NCBI GenBank assembly: GCA_963782255.1
Contig: CAWAIS010000001.1
Coordinates: 2,046,001-2,110,000, forward strand
From: Roseiarcus sp963782255
GTDB taxonomy: Bacteria; Pseudomonadota; Alphaproteobacteria; Rhizobiales; Beijerinckiaceae
DNA length: 64,000 nt
Reading direction: 5' to 3'
The notes under the pieces were generated by a model that worked only from the letters and a program-made list of their open reading frames with translations, had not been told where the DNA came from and searched no databases. Positions 17,420 to 25,524 of this stretch are shown here, in pieces (position 1 is the first letter of the stretch; the number at the start of each line of letters is the position of its first letter). A program made the translations under genes and the position numbers.

Positions 17420-17518
17420 ACGGGTGACAATCGCTTTTACGAGCGAGCGATCCCGATCGCCGACGCGCTTTACGACGCCTATATCGACGAAATCAGAAAG
17501 GAGGGGTTGATCCCATGA
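17420..17518 (+). pseudogene. C-terminal fragment of a toxin-like protein
   Basis: The last 26 residues (FYERAIPIADALYDAYIDEI and onward) before the TGA at 17516-17518 look like the tail of the toxin that precedes HigA-type antitoxins. Upstream the frame degenerates into hairpin-rich sequence with no start. The stop overlaps the antitoxin ATG by 4 bases, as in a toxin-antitoxin operon. The family of the toxin cannot be named with certainty. Confidence 0.4.
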
Positions 17519-17835
17519 CTGGACATCGGCCTTTCAGGGAACTTACACGGACTTTCACGCCTGAGCGTCGAGCGCGCGTCGCGGCAAAGGCTGCGCGCCT
17601 GCGCGAAACGATGACGCTCGAAGAGTTGAGAAAGGCGCTCGAACTGTCATATCAGACTTGGCCGAGACTCTCACAGTGGGCCAGCCCGCCGTGGCGAAGC
17701 TCGAAAAGCGCACCGACATGCATGTGTAGCAATCTGCGCCGCTACATCGAAGCCCTCGGCGGCACGCTCGAAATCACGGCGCGCTTTCCCGACGCCAGCG
17801 TCGTGCTGACCAATATCGGCGAAGGACCACCGTAA
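17515..17835 (+). pseudogene. HigA-like antitoxin with an out-of-frame centre
   Basis: The frame is open for 106 residues. The ends match a Xre/HigA antitoxin: FTPERRARVAAKAARLRETM at the start and SNLRRYIEALGGTLEITARF at the end. The centre (TWPRLSQWASPPWRSSKSAP) makes no sense, whereas the next frame there reads LAETLTVGQPAVAKLEKRTD, the expected helix-turn-helix. One base is missing near 17660 and one extra base lies near 17731, so the two shifts compensate. As sequenced, the DNA-binding core is scrambled and the protein probably does not bind DNA. Confidence 0.75.
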
Positions 17836-17871
17836 GACCGCGCGCCTAGGTCACCGCTCGCCCAGCGCTGG

Positions 17872-17918
17872 ACCCCTCATCCGACCCTTCGGGCCACCTT
17901 CTCCCAGGGGGAGAAGGG
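17872..17918. repeat. REP-like palindrome between genes
   Basis: ACCCCTCATCCGACCCTTCGGG is followed by CCTTCTCCC and GGGAGAAGG with a three-base loop (17897-17917). The same motif type recurs at about 27116, 54905 and 55016, always between genes. It resembles the short palindromic intergenic repeats common in Hyphomicrobiales. Confidence 0.6.
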
Positions 17919-17931
17919 AAGCCGCCGCGCG

Positions 17932-19173
17932 TCACTTGTTGACCTGGCTCTGGGTGAAGCCGGCCTTGCCGGCGTAGCCTTTGACGATCGCCTCGCGCTC
18001 GGCGTGGCTCAGCACGCGGTCGACAAATTCGAAGCCGGCAGGCGCGAGCTTCTCCACTTCGTCGATCACGCGCTCCGGTCCGCCCTTGCGGTTCAAGCGC
18101 ACGATCTCGGCGGTCTTGGGCAGGCGCTCGAGCTCGTATTCATGCAGCGCCTGCATCGGATGGTCGGCCTTCCTGAGCCAGTCGGCGAGACAGCGCGCAT
18201 CGAGGATCGCCTGCGCGGCGCCGTTCGAGCCTACCGGGTACATCGGATGGGCGGCGTCGCCAATGAGCGTGACGCGGCCATGGCTCCAATGGGGCAGGGG
18301 ATCGCGGTCGCACATGGGGTATTCCCATAAGACCGGCGTCGCCCGCACGAGCGCCTCGACATCGACGCCGGGAACGTTGAAGCGCCTGGCGTAGGGTATC
18401 ACCTCGTCCATGCGTCCCATTCGCGACCACGAGTTGGCCGGCGGAGGCGTGATCTCGCCATCGGCGATGCGCGAGACGATCGCCCAGTTGGTGAGGCGCG
18501 TATCCGGCGTCGAGCCTGGCGCGATCGGATAGAGCGCGATCTTCGCGCTCATGCCGCCAGCGATATACATTGAGCGGCCGGTCAGGAACTTCGGCCATTC
18601 GGTTGCGCCGCGCCAGAGCATGAGCCCCTGCCAGCTCGGGGGGCCCTGGTCGGGGTGGAAATGGCGGCGCACGACGGAGTGGATGCCGTCCGCGCCGACG
18701 AGCACGTCGCCGCGCACGGTCTCGCTCATCAGCCCGAACTTCGCGTCGGTGAAATGCGCCACGACGCCGCCCTCGTCCTGGATGAACCCCTGCAGCTTGA
18801 GGCCAGTGCGCACGGCGCCTTGACCGAGGACGGCGATGACCGCGTCGTGGATCACCCTCTGCAGCCGGCCGCGATGGATCGAGAACTGCGGATAGTCGAA
18901 ACCGGCGTCGGTCCCGCGCAGTTCGCTCCACACCTTCTGACCGAGCCGGCTTATGTAGTGCAGTTCCTTGGTGCGGATGCCGACGGCGTCGAGCTTGGGC
19001 ATGAGGTCGAGCGCGGCGAGCTCCTTGATGGCGTGCGGCAGAATGTTGATGCCGACCCCGACTTCCCGGATCTCGGACGCTTGTTCGAAAATGACGGATT
19101 CGACGCCGCGTCGGTGAAGCATGAGCGCGAGCGTCAGTCCGGCGACGCCCGCGCCCGCGATGAGCACTTTCAT
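17932..19173 (-). CDS. FAD-dependent aromatic hydroxylase (PhzS/salicylate hydroxylase type)
   Basis: The 413-residue product begins MKVLIAGAGVAGLTLALMLH, an FAD GxGxxG motif, has the DG motif VLVGADGIHSVVR near residue 158 and the GD motif VTLIGDAAHPMYPVGSNG near residue 300. These define a class A flavin monooxygenase; the overall pattern is close to PhzS-like and salicylate-1-monooxygenase-like proteins. The substrate is unknown. The gene lies 31 bases downstream of a cupin gene and the two probably form an operon controlled by the divergent MarR regulator. Confidence 0.87.
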   Translation of the reverse strand: MKVLIAGAGVAGLTLALMLHRRGVESVIFEQASEIREVGVGINILPHAIKELAALDLMPKLDAVGIRTKELHYISRLGQKVWSELRGTDAGFDYPQFSIHRGRLQRVIHDAVIAVLGQGAVRTGLKLQGFIQDEGGVVAHFTDAKFGLMSETVRGDVLVGADGIHSVVRRHFHPDQGPPSWQGLMLWRGATEWPKFLTGRSMYIAGGMSAKIALYPIAPGSTPDTRLTNWAIVSRIADGEITPPPANSWSRMGRMDEVIPYARRFNVPGVDVEALVRATPVLWEYPMCDRDPLPHWSHGRVTLIGDAAHPMYPVGSNGAAQAILDARCLADWLRKADHPMQALHEYELERLPKTAEIVRLNRKGGPERVIDEVEKLAPAGFEFVDRVLSHAEREAIVKGYAGKAGFTQSQVNK

Positions 19174-19204
19174 GGCGCTGGTTCCTTCCGCTCGGCGCCC
19201 AAGT

Positions 19205-19666
19205 TCACTTCCCCTCTTCGGGCGGCGGCAAAAAGTCGACTTCGTGCTTGGCGGACAATGCGACGACTTCCGCGGGCGTCTGCTCGGGCATGTTGTGGAT
19301 CGCCCAGAACAGGTCGTAAAGCCGGCGCGTCGGCGACACCCAGAACATGCATTTCACGGTGCGGCCCGACTTGTTGTAGATCGCATGCGGCAGGCCCATC
19401 GGCATGCGCACGAGATCGCCGGGATTGGCGAAGGCGGCGCGGCCGTCGAGCATCAGTTCGAGCTCACCCTCGAACATGTAGATGAACTCGTCCTGCGTCG
19501 GGTGGATATGCGGGGGCACGAACGTGTCGGGCGGAAAGGTCGCGTGCCAGGCGAAAGCGCTTTCGCAAACGACCTTGGGCACGTAGGTCTGACCGAGGAT
19601 GTTCCAGGCGATGTTGTCGAGGCCCTCGCCGGCCTTGGTGATTCCGGGCGCCAATGCCATGTCCAT
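19205..19666 (-). CDS. Cupin-domain protein
   Basis: The 153-residue product has the two cupin motifs: PPHIHPTQDEFIYMFEGE and PGDLVRMPMGLPHAIYN, with the histidines and glutamate that bind the metal. Such single-domain cupins act as dioxygenases or isomerases or bind small aromatics. GAGGAGG lies 3 bases before ATG 19666 and 9 bases before ATG 19660, so the second may be the true start. It is first in an operon with the monooxygenase at 17932 and faces the MarR gene. Confidence 0.82.
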   Translation of the reverse strand: MDMALAPGITKAGEGLDNIAWNILGQTYVPKVVCESAFAWHATFPPDTFVPPHIHPTQDEFIYMFEGELELMLDGRAAFANPGDLVRMPMGLPHAIYNKSGRTVKCMFWVSPTRRLYDLFWAIHNMPEQTPAEVVALSAKHEVDFLPPPEEGK

Positions 19667-19845
19667 GGTCCTCCTCACGCGACTTGAAAAAGCGGCTGGC
19701 GCCTGGGCGCCACCGATATGAAGAAAGCGCTCGACAATTGACGGCTCTGTCCGATGCGCCCCTTCTCGATCACGGCGATCCGGTTGCTATTGCGATATGG
19801 TGACGCATACTATGTGCAAGTCAACCTAATTTGCGGCTCGTGTCG

Positions 19846-20335
19846 ATGCGGACCGGAGGACGATTGCTAGAGCGCGCGCGCGAAGGGCAGGAGGGGGCGA
19901 CCCGGGCTTTCCGGCTCGAGGATCATCTCTTCTTCTATTTCAGCCAGATCCTCGCTGAACGCACGCGGGCGCTCAATGCGCGTTTCCGCCCTTACGGTCT
20001 CGATTACCCCCGTTGGCGCGTGCTCGCCGTGCTGCAGGAGCATTCCGGCGCGACGATGGGCCGGCTCGCCGATCTCACGTCGGTGGACCGCACCACGCTC
20101 ACGCGCACGCTTGGACTGATGGAAAGAGCGGGGCTCATCGCCCGGCGGGAACGGGAGAGCGACCGCCGCAGCCTCGCGATCTCGCTCACAGCCGAAGGCC
20201 GGCGCATGTTCGAGCGCATTCTGCCGCTGACTCTCTTAGAAACTGAACGTGCGCTGACGGGCTTCTCTCCGGAGGAGATCGAGAACTCTCCGCAATCAAC
20301 TGAAGAGGATGGCCGACAATCTCAGGGCCTCCTGA
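19846..20335 (+). pseudogene. MarR-family regulator, frameshift near its end
   Basis: The product has a MarR winged helix: YPRWRVLAVLQEHSGATMGR, LTSVDRTTLTRTLGLMERAG, then the wing RRERESDRRSLAISLT. Near 20286 one extra base changes the frame. In the other frame the sequence continues LRNQLKRMADNLRAS and stops at 20335, the normal MarR ending. As sequenced, the frame instead reads on into the hydrolase gene downstream and would give a 432-residue fusion. A TTG at 19864 with GGAGG before it is an alternative start. The regulator faces the cupin-monooxygenase operon. Confidence 0.75.
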
Positions 20336-20364
20336 CGTGCCTCGCTAACGCTGGAACGGTCGAA

Positions 20365-21141
20365 GTGGATTACGACAGCGCCTACGCCAACGGCCCGTCC
20401 ATTTCCGGCGCCGAGTCTTTTCCGCCGCGCTGGGCGCGAGAGGCGGCGGAGTTTCGCTCGGCCCTGGGGCCGCGCGCCCGGACCGCCATCCCCTATGGTC
20501 CGAAACCGCGCAACCGTCTCGACCTTTTTCTGCCGGAAGCCGCGCCGCATGGCCTTCTCGTGTTCATCCACGGCGGCTATTGGCTGAAGTTCGATCGAGA
20601 CACGTGGTCGCATCTCGCCGCAGGGGCGGTGGCGCGCGGGTGGGCCTGCGCCTTGCCCTCCTACACGCTCGCGCCCGAAGCCCGGATTGCCGCCATGACT
20701 CGGGAGATCGCGCGCGCCATCGAAGTCGCGGCCAGCCTCGTCGCGGGTCCCGTCGTCGTCACCGGCCACTCCGCGGGCGGCCACTTAAGCGCCCGCATGG
20801 GCTGCGCTGATGTGACCCTGTCGGCCATCGTCAGGAAGGTCGCGCCGATCTCGCCGCTTGCCGATCTCGAGCCGATCTCTCTCACGGCGATGAATGCCGA
20901 CCTGCGGCTCGACCCGGCGGAAATCGCGGCTGAGAGCCCCGCCCGACTCTCCTTGCGCCCCGGAGTTGAGGCGCACGTCTGGGTTGGCGCTGAGGAGAGG
21001 CCGGCCTTTCTCTGGCAAGCGCGACTGTTGTCCGAAGCCTGGTTGTGCCCCTGGACGCCGGAAAGCGGCCGGCATCATTTTGACGTCATCGACGGTCTCG
21101 CGGATCCGGCTTCGGCGTTGCTCTCGGCCTGTTTGGACTGA
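20365..21141 (+). CDS. Alpha/beta hydrolase, arylformamidase-like
   Basis: The 258-residue product starts VDYDSAYANGPSISGAESFP from GTG 20365 and has HGGYW near residue 65, the oxyanion motif of the hormone-sensitive-lipase and kynurenine formamidase type, then VVTGHSAGGHL near residue 133 with the nucleophile Ser, and a late His in RHHFDVID. It is similar to N-formylkynurenine formamidases and related esterases. The GTG has only a weak ribosome site. It is in the same frame as the frameshifted MarR gene upstream and could be read as part of a fusion. The substrate is unknown. Confidence 0.75.
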   Translation: MDYDSAYANGPSISGAESFPPRWAREAAEFRSALGPRARTAIPYGPKPRNRLDLFLPEAAPHGLLVFIHGGYWLKFDRDTWSHLAAGAVARGWACALPSYTLAPEARIAAMTREIARAIEVAASLVAGPVVVTGHSAGGHLSARMGCADVTLSAIVRKVAPISPLADLEPISLTAMNADLRLDPAEIAAESPARLSLRPGVEAHVWVGAEERPAFLWQARLLSEAWLCPWTPESGRHHFDVIDGLADPASALLSACLD

Positions 21142-21153
21142 AAAACCGCGGGG

Positions 21154-22344
21154 TCATGGCCGATTGCGGCCGTAGCGGTCGTGGCTCGACACCCAGTCTC
21201 CGGCGAGGATGGCGCAGGAGAGCGATATCTCGCCTGCAAGCGCCGCGGCCGCGCAGATCTCGGCAAACTTTTTCGCCTTGCCCGCGCCGGCGCAGCCCAT
21301 GATCCCGAGGCATTCCTTCTGGGTCGGGAGACCCGTGCCGCCGCCGACAGTGGCGACGATGAGAGAGGTGAGGGTGATCGACCAGTAGTAGTCGCCGTCG
21401 TCGAGAAGCTGGTTGTAGACCACAGCCGCATGCGACTCGGCCACGTTCGCGGCATCCTGTCCGGTCGCAATGAAGATCGCCGCGAGACCGTTCGCCGCAT
21501 GCGCGCCGTTGTTGGCAGCGCCCGCGAGGAACGCGCCGCTTTGCGAGATCTGGCGGGCGTAGAAAAGCTCCTTCGGATCGACGCGCATCAGCCGCTGTGA
21601 AATGTCCTTCTTGACGACCGCCTCGGCGACGACGCGCTTGCCGCGCGTCGCGAGCATGTTGACGTGCGAGTGCTTCTTGTCCGTGTCCATGTTGCCGGAC
21701 AGGATATAGCGCGCCCCGCCCGGATGGTTTTGCCGGATCCATTCGCAGGCCGCGAACGTCGCCTTGCCGGTCATGTTCTGCCCGGCGGCGTCGCCGGTCG
21801 TGAAGTTGAACCTCAGGTGCCGCAACGGCCCGACCGCAAATTGGCCAATTGTGAGAAGCTTGCCCGATCTGGTGGTCGCCTCCGCGGCAGCCTTGATCGC
21901 GTGAAAATTGTCCTCGACCCAGTGCCCGAAGTCGCGCGCCTGAAGCGCGTCGGCGAAGATGAAGGCCGGCGATCGCTGCATGGATTCCGCGACAATTGTC
22001 GTCTTCACGCCGCCGCACTCGGTCAGGAGGCGCATGCCGCGGCTGTAGCTCGCGACCAACGTTCCCTCGGTTGTCGCCATCGGCACGTAAAAATCGCCCT
22101 TGGCGTGCTCGCCATTGATCCGCACGGGGCCGGCCAGTCCGATCGGCACCTGGGCGACGCCGATGAAATTCTCGATGTTGCCCGGTAGAATTGACGGGTC
22201 GAACGAAAACGCGCCGACATGCTCGAGCTTCGCGCCCGTCTGCGTCTCGATAAAGGCGCGACGCTTAAGGGCCGCCGCGGACGTGTAGTCGTCCTCAGCG
22301 TCTCGCGGAATGCGCGTGCGGGCATCCGCGGAAGTCATGGTCAT
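21154..22344 (-). CDS. Hydroxymethylglutaryl-CoA reductase
   Basis: The 396-residue product carries every catalytic element of HMG-CoA reductase: IENFIGVAQVPIG (57-69), MATTEG with Glu93, the nucleotide-binding DAAGQNM (185-191), TDKKHSHVN with Lys223, ATGQDAAN with Asp297, VGGGTG near 333 and the terminal His388. It makes mevalonate from HMG-CoA, or runs in reverse. No other mevalonate-pathway gene is in the window, and most Alphaproteobacteria use the MEP route, so horizontal gain is plausible. It converges with the hydrolase gene (12 bases apart). The ribosome site is weak; ATG 22338 is an alternative start. Confidence 0.9.
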   Translation of the reverse strand: MTMTSADARTRIPRDAEDDYTSAAALKRRAFIETQTGAKLEHVGAFSFDPSILPGNIENFIGVAQVPIGLAGPVRINGEHAKGDFYVPMATTEGTLVASYSRGMRLLTECGGVKTTIVAESMQRSPAFIFADALQARDFGHWVEDNFHAIKAAAEATTRSGKLLTIGQFAVGPLRHLRFNFTTGDAAGQNMTGKATFAACEWIRQNHPGGARYILSGNMDTDKKHSHVNMLATRGKRVVAEAVVKKDISQRLMRVDPKELFYARQISQSGAFLAGAANNGAHAANGLAAIFIATGQDAANVAESHAAVVYNQLLDDGDYYWSITLTSLIVATVGGGTGLPTQKECLGIMGCAGAGKAKKFAEICAAAALAGEISLSCAILAGDWVSSHDRYGRNRP

Positions 22345-22658
22345 CAGGAACGCCTCTGCATGAGCGCGAAGCCAAAGCAGCCGACGCGCTCAGGCGTCTC
22401 CTTCTATCGCTGGTCGGAGCTTTGCGCGACTGAAGGAAACGGGCCGCCGGCCACCCGCCGGGGCGGGGCCGCCATTTTCAGCGCGTTTTGCGCGATTCCA
22501 AAGACTTGCAATGCCTTTTCCGGGCGAACGGCGACCCGGCGCAAAGCGGGGACTCCCTCGATTCGCATAATAGATATTATGGAACCTGCCTCGGCGCTCG
22601 AAAAGCAGACGGCAAAACAGCAAAGCAGACGGCAAAGCAGACGGCGTGGCCCCATGCT
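22345..22658. other. Intergenic stretch with a short tandem repeat
   Basis: No gene is recognised. At about 22602-22646 the unit GCAGACGGCAAA repeats imperfectly three times. The region separates HMG-CoA reductase from the HxlR gene, both on the minus strand. Confidence 0.45.
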
Positions 22659-23096
22659 TCAGCGCCGGCTGGACCCGTCGTACCGCGCCTGGGCTCGCAT
22701 GACCTCGCCGATGTGCTCGCACGCCCATTGATGCAGGCGATCGAGCGTCGCGGCCAGCGTCGCGCCGAGCGGCGTGATCGCATATTCCACCGACACCGGC
22801 GCCGTCGGAAGAACGGTTCGCGAAATCAAGCCGTCGCGCTCCAGCGCCTTCAGGGTCTGCGAGAGCATCTTTTGCGTTATCCCTTCAATCGCGCGCCGCA
22901 ACACATTGAACCGCATCGGCTTGTCGCGAATGAGGATAAGCGTCAGAACCGACCATTTGTCGCCAATGCGATCGAGCGCCATCCGGGTCGGGCAGTTGGC
23001 GTTGTACGGGTCCGGCTCACGCTCGGCTTGCGGTATCGCCGGGGTGACCAAGTCGCCGCCGCGTGCCTTCTTTACAGCGCCACCAAACTCTTGCAT
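22659..23096 (-). CDS. HxlR-family transcriptional regulator
   Basis: The 145-residue product has the HxlR winged helix: CPTRMALDRIGDKWSVLTL with the conserved Cys and DKW, then RFNVLRRAIEGITQKMLSQT, LKALERDGLISR and a wing ending EYAITPLG. HxlR proteins act as dimers and often sense aldehydes, quinones or oxidants through the N-terminal cysteine, which is present here (NANCPTR). ATG 23096 follows GAGGGG. It is divergent from an NAD(P)-binding protein gene and shares a 53-base gap that holds a palindrome. Confidence 0.87.
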   Translation of the reverse strand: MQEFGGAVKKARGGDLVTPAIPQAEREPDPYNANCPTRMALDRIGDKWSVLTLILIRDKPMRFNVLRRAIEGITQKMLSQTLKALERDGLISRTVLPTAPVSVEYAITPLGATLAATLDRLHQWACEHIGEVMRAQARYDGSSRR

Positions 23097-23114
23097 GAGT
23101 ATCCCCTCGGTATT

Positions 23115-23133
23115 TGGTATCGATTGGATACCA
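23115..23133. promoter_or_regulatory. Palindromic operator for the HxlR regulator
   Basis: TGGTATC and GATACCA flank five bases (GATTG), a perfect 7-base dyad centred in the divergent gap. Size and place fit an HxlR dimer site that controls both genes. Confidence 0.65.
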
Positions 23134-23148
23134 CAAAGGAGCTCCGCC

Positions 23149-23664
23149 ATGAAAGTCGCACTCATCGGCGCATCGGGTAACGCCGGCTCGCGTCTCGACG
23201 TCTTCGACAAGGCGGGCCTCGTCGCATTGATCAAAGGTCATGACGCGGCGATCAGCGCGGTGCATTTCACCGAGAGCGATCCGAAGCTACTCATCGAGGC
23301 GGTGCGCGACTCTGGCGTAAAGAGATACCTCGTCGTCGGCGGCGCCGGCAGCCTCGAAGTCGCGCCGGGCGTGAAGCTGATCAACACGCCCCAATTCCCG
23401 GCGGCCTACAAGGCTGAGGCGGCCAAGGGCGGCGAGTTCCTCGAACTCCTGCGCACGTCGGCTGGCGACCTCGACTGGACCTTCCTTTCGCCGTCGGCGA
23501 TGGTCGGGCCCGGCGAGCGCACCGGCAAGTTCCGGCTCGGCAAGGATCAGCTCCTGACCAGCGACACGGGCAGCAGCATTTCGTGGGAAGATTATGCGAT
23601 TGCGGCCGTGGACGAACTGGAGAACCCAGCCCACATCCGCGAGCGGTTCACCGTCGGCTACTGA
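23149..23664 (+). CDS. NAD(P)-binding Rossmann protein with an internal deletion
   Basis: The 171-residue product starts MKVALIGASGNAGSR, the GxxGxxG of NmrA-like or SDR-type reductases, and ends with the conserved FLSPSAMVGPGERTGKFRLG and EDYAIAAVDELE. Between GSR and LDVFDKAGLVALIKGHDAAI about 40 residues are missing when compared with usual family members of about 210. The lost part includes the second strand and helix that select NAD or NADP. The frame is intact, so this looks like an in-frame deletion. AAGGAG precedes the ATG. Activity is doubtful. Confidence 0.7.
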   Translation: MKVALIGASGNAGSRLDVFDKAGLVALIKGHDAAISAVHFTESDPKLLIEAVRDSGVKRYLVVGGAGSLEVAPGVKLINTPQFPAAYKAEAAKGGEFLELLRTSAGDLDWTFLSPSAMVGPGERTGKFRLGKDQLLTSDTGSSISWEDYAIAAVDELENPAHIRERFTVGY

Positions 23665-23860
23665 CCCCGGTGATGGGATTGGGCGGGAGTCGCCGCCCTG
23701 CCCCGGACCAAAGCCAGAATCGACGTAGGCCCGCGTCAATCGCGTCGCTTTCGTCGTCGTGGGCGGGATCGCGGTGCGTTCGCCGGCGCTTCGACGGGAA
23801 CACGGCGTCGAGGGCCGCCACTTCATTTTACATGACGGCCTGCCCAAGGACACACTGGGC

Positions 23861-24244
23861 ATGCGCGTCTTTCTTGTTTCGCTCCAGCCGGGGAACGCGG
23901 AACAACGACACATACTCGACACCGCGAGAGACCTTTTCGCCACGATCATCGAGACGCAGTTGACGATCATCCGGAGCCTCATCGATCGGATTCCGAACCT
24001 GCTCCTCAATGTCGTCCTCGGATGGTCGTGCGTGTTGTTCTTCGGCTACGGGCTGCTTTCGGCAATCGATGCGCTGACCGTGGTCCTGGCCGCGCTCGGC
24101 GCGGTGTCGGTCGCAAGCGCCGTGTTCCTGATCCTCGAACTGAGCGACCCCTACACGGGGATGTTCAGGATGCCGCACGACGCGCTCGACCGAGTCATCG
24201 CGATTCTGACAAAGGGGTGGGAGGAGGCCGGCGCGCACGCGTAG
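23861..24244 (+). pseudogene. DUF4239 membrane protein, C-terminal fragment
   Basis: The 127 residues read QTLTIIRSLIDRIPNLLL-like sequence and then two membrane helices (LNVVLGWSCVLFFGYGLLSA and LTVVLAALGAVSVASAVFLI) followed by LELSDPYTGMFRMP. This is the second half of a DUF4239 (bestrophin-like) protein. The first two helices and the central domain are absent. An in-frame ATG at 23759 extends the frame without adding family sequence. A complete DUF4239 gene lies at 60409. Confidence 0.55.
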
Positions 24245-24276
24245 GATGCGTCCGGGATAATGTCCGTGGGCGCGCG

Positions 24277-25506
24277 CTACGCCGCCATCAGCTCGGCCAG
24301 CGTCAGCGCGATCACCTCCGTCGCCTTGAAGAGGTCTGCGAGCGGCAGGCGCTCGTCCGCGCGGTGGGCGTTAGCTTCCTCGATCGTGTGCGGGCCGGCG
24401 CCATAGAGCACGATTGGCGTGCCAGCCTTCGCGTAATGGCGCGCGTCGGTGTAGAGCGGCACGCCGGAGGCCGCCACCGTCTCGCCCATCACCCGGCTCG
24501 CATGGCGGCGGAGCGTCTCGGTCAGCTTCGCCCCAGCGGGAGTAGGCGTCAGCGGTTCGGCGAGCAGTATGCGGTTCACCGTGACCTTCGCATGCTGGTG
24601 CAGCTTCGCCGCACCGGCGATCACCGCCCTGAGTTCCGCTTCGACCTCGGCCGGGTTCTCCTCCGGGACCATGCGGCGATCGAGCCGGAACGTGACCCGG
24701 TCCGGCACGACGTTGGTGTTGATCCCGCCGGAAATGAGCCCGACCGTCATCTGCGGCGAGCCGATGCCGGGAATTTTCGAGGTCCGCGCCGCTAAAGCGC
24801 CGCGCCAGCCGTAGAGGGCGGTCAGGATCGTGTTCGCGGCTTCGAGCGCGTCGACGCCGGTGAACGGCCGCGCGGCGTGTGCGGAGCGGCCGAGGACTTC
24901 GACCTCGAGATGCAGGCAGCCGTTGTGGGCGTTGACGACGGCGTAGGAGAACCCTGCCCCAATCGCGAGGTCCGGCTTCGACAGTCCTTCATCGAGGATT
25001 AAGCGCGGGCCGATCTCGCCGCCCGCCTCTTCATCGTAGGTGACGTGCAGTTCGACCGTGCCGTTGAGCTTCGCGCCGCTCTTCTCCAGCGCGAGCGTTG
25101 CAAAGGCGTAGGTCGCAATGTCCGATTTCGACACCGCGACGCCACGCCCAACCATCCAGCCGTCGACGACCTCGGCGCCGTAAGGGTCGTGCGTCCAGTC
25201 CGCGCCCGGCGGGACGACGTCGCCATGGGCGTTGAGCGCGATGGTGGGGCCGCCCTGCCCAAATTTTTTGCGCGCGATGAGATTCGTCGCCGAGATCATG
25301 CCGTTCGCGCGCACGAGCGCGTCCGGAACCTTGTGGCGCTCGACCTTAAAGCCGAGCTTTTCGAGTAGCCCCGCGACCGTCTCCGCCGAGCGGTCGCAAT
25401 CGCCTGGCGGATTGTCGGACGGAACTTTCACGATCTCGGCGAGGAAGGCCGCCTCGGCCTCCCTGTGCTCGCGCACGAAGTCGTGGATTGCGTTCTCGAC
25501 CGGCAT
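24277..25506 (-). CDS. M20-family metallopeptidase/deacylase (ArgE/DapE type)
   Basis: The 409-residue product has the zinc site of M20 enzymes: ALNAHGDVVPPG near residue 92, TYDEEAGGEIG near residue 155 with the catalytic Glu pair, and a late His in GPHTIEEANAHRADE near residue 382. A dimerisation lid domain lies in the middle (GRSAHAARPFTG). Members hydrolyse N-acyl amino acids, succinyl-diaminopimelate or dipeptides; the exact substrate is not visible. It follows the MBL hydrolase on the same strand by only 18 bases and may be co-transcribed with the metG block. Confidence 0.87.
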   Translation of the reverse strand: MPVENAIHDFVREHREAEAAFLAEIVKVPSDNPPGDCDRSAETVAGLLEKLGFKVERHKVPDALVRANGMISATNLIARKKFGQGGPTIALNAHGDVVPPGADWTHDPYGAEVVDGWMVGRGVAVSKSDIATYAFATLALEKSGAKLNGTVELHVTYDEEAGGEIGPRLILDEGLSKPDLAIGAGFSYAVVNAHNGCLHLEVEVLGRSAHAARPFTGVDALEAANTILTALYGWRGALAARTSKIPGIGSPQMTVGLISGGINTNVVPDRVTFRLDRRMVPEENPAEVEAELRAVIAGAAKLHQHAKVTVNRILLAEPLTPTPAGAKLTETLRRHASRVMGETVAASGVPLYTDARHYAKAGTPIVLYGAGPHTIEEANAHRADERLPLADLFKATEVIALTLAELMAA

Positions 25507-25524
25507 GGGCGTCCCCCGTTAAAA

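Noticed and set aside
17515..17835. Intact antitoxin gene
   Set aside because: The frame is open, but the central 23 residues are out of frame relative to the family at DNA level.
22390..22728. Small minus-strand frames before the HxlR gene
   Set aside because: No ribosome site, no family similarity, and they overlap the HxlR coding region.
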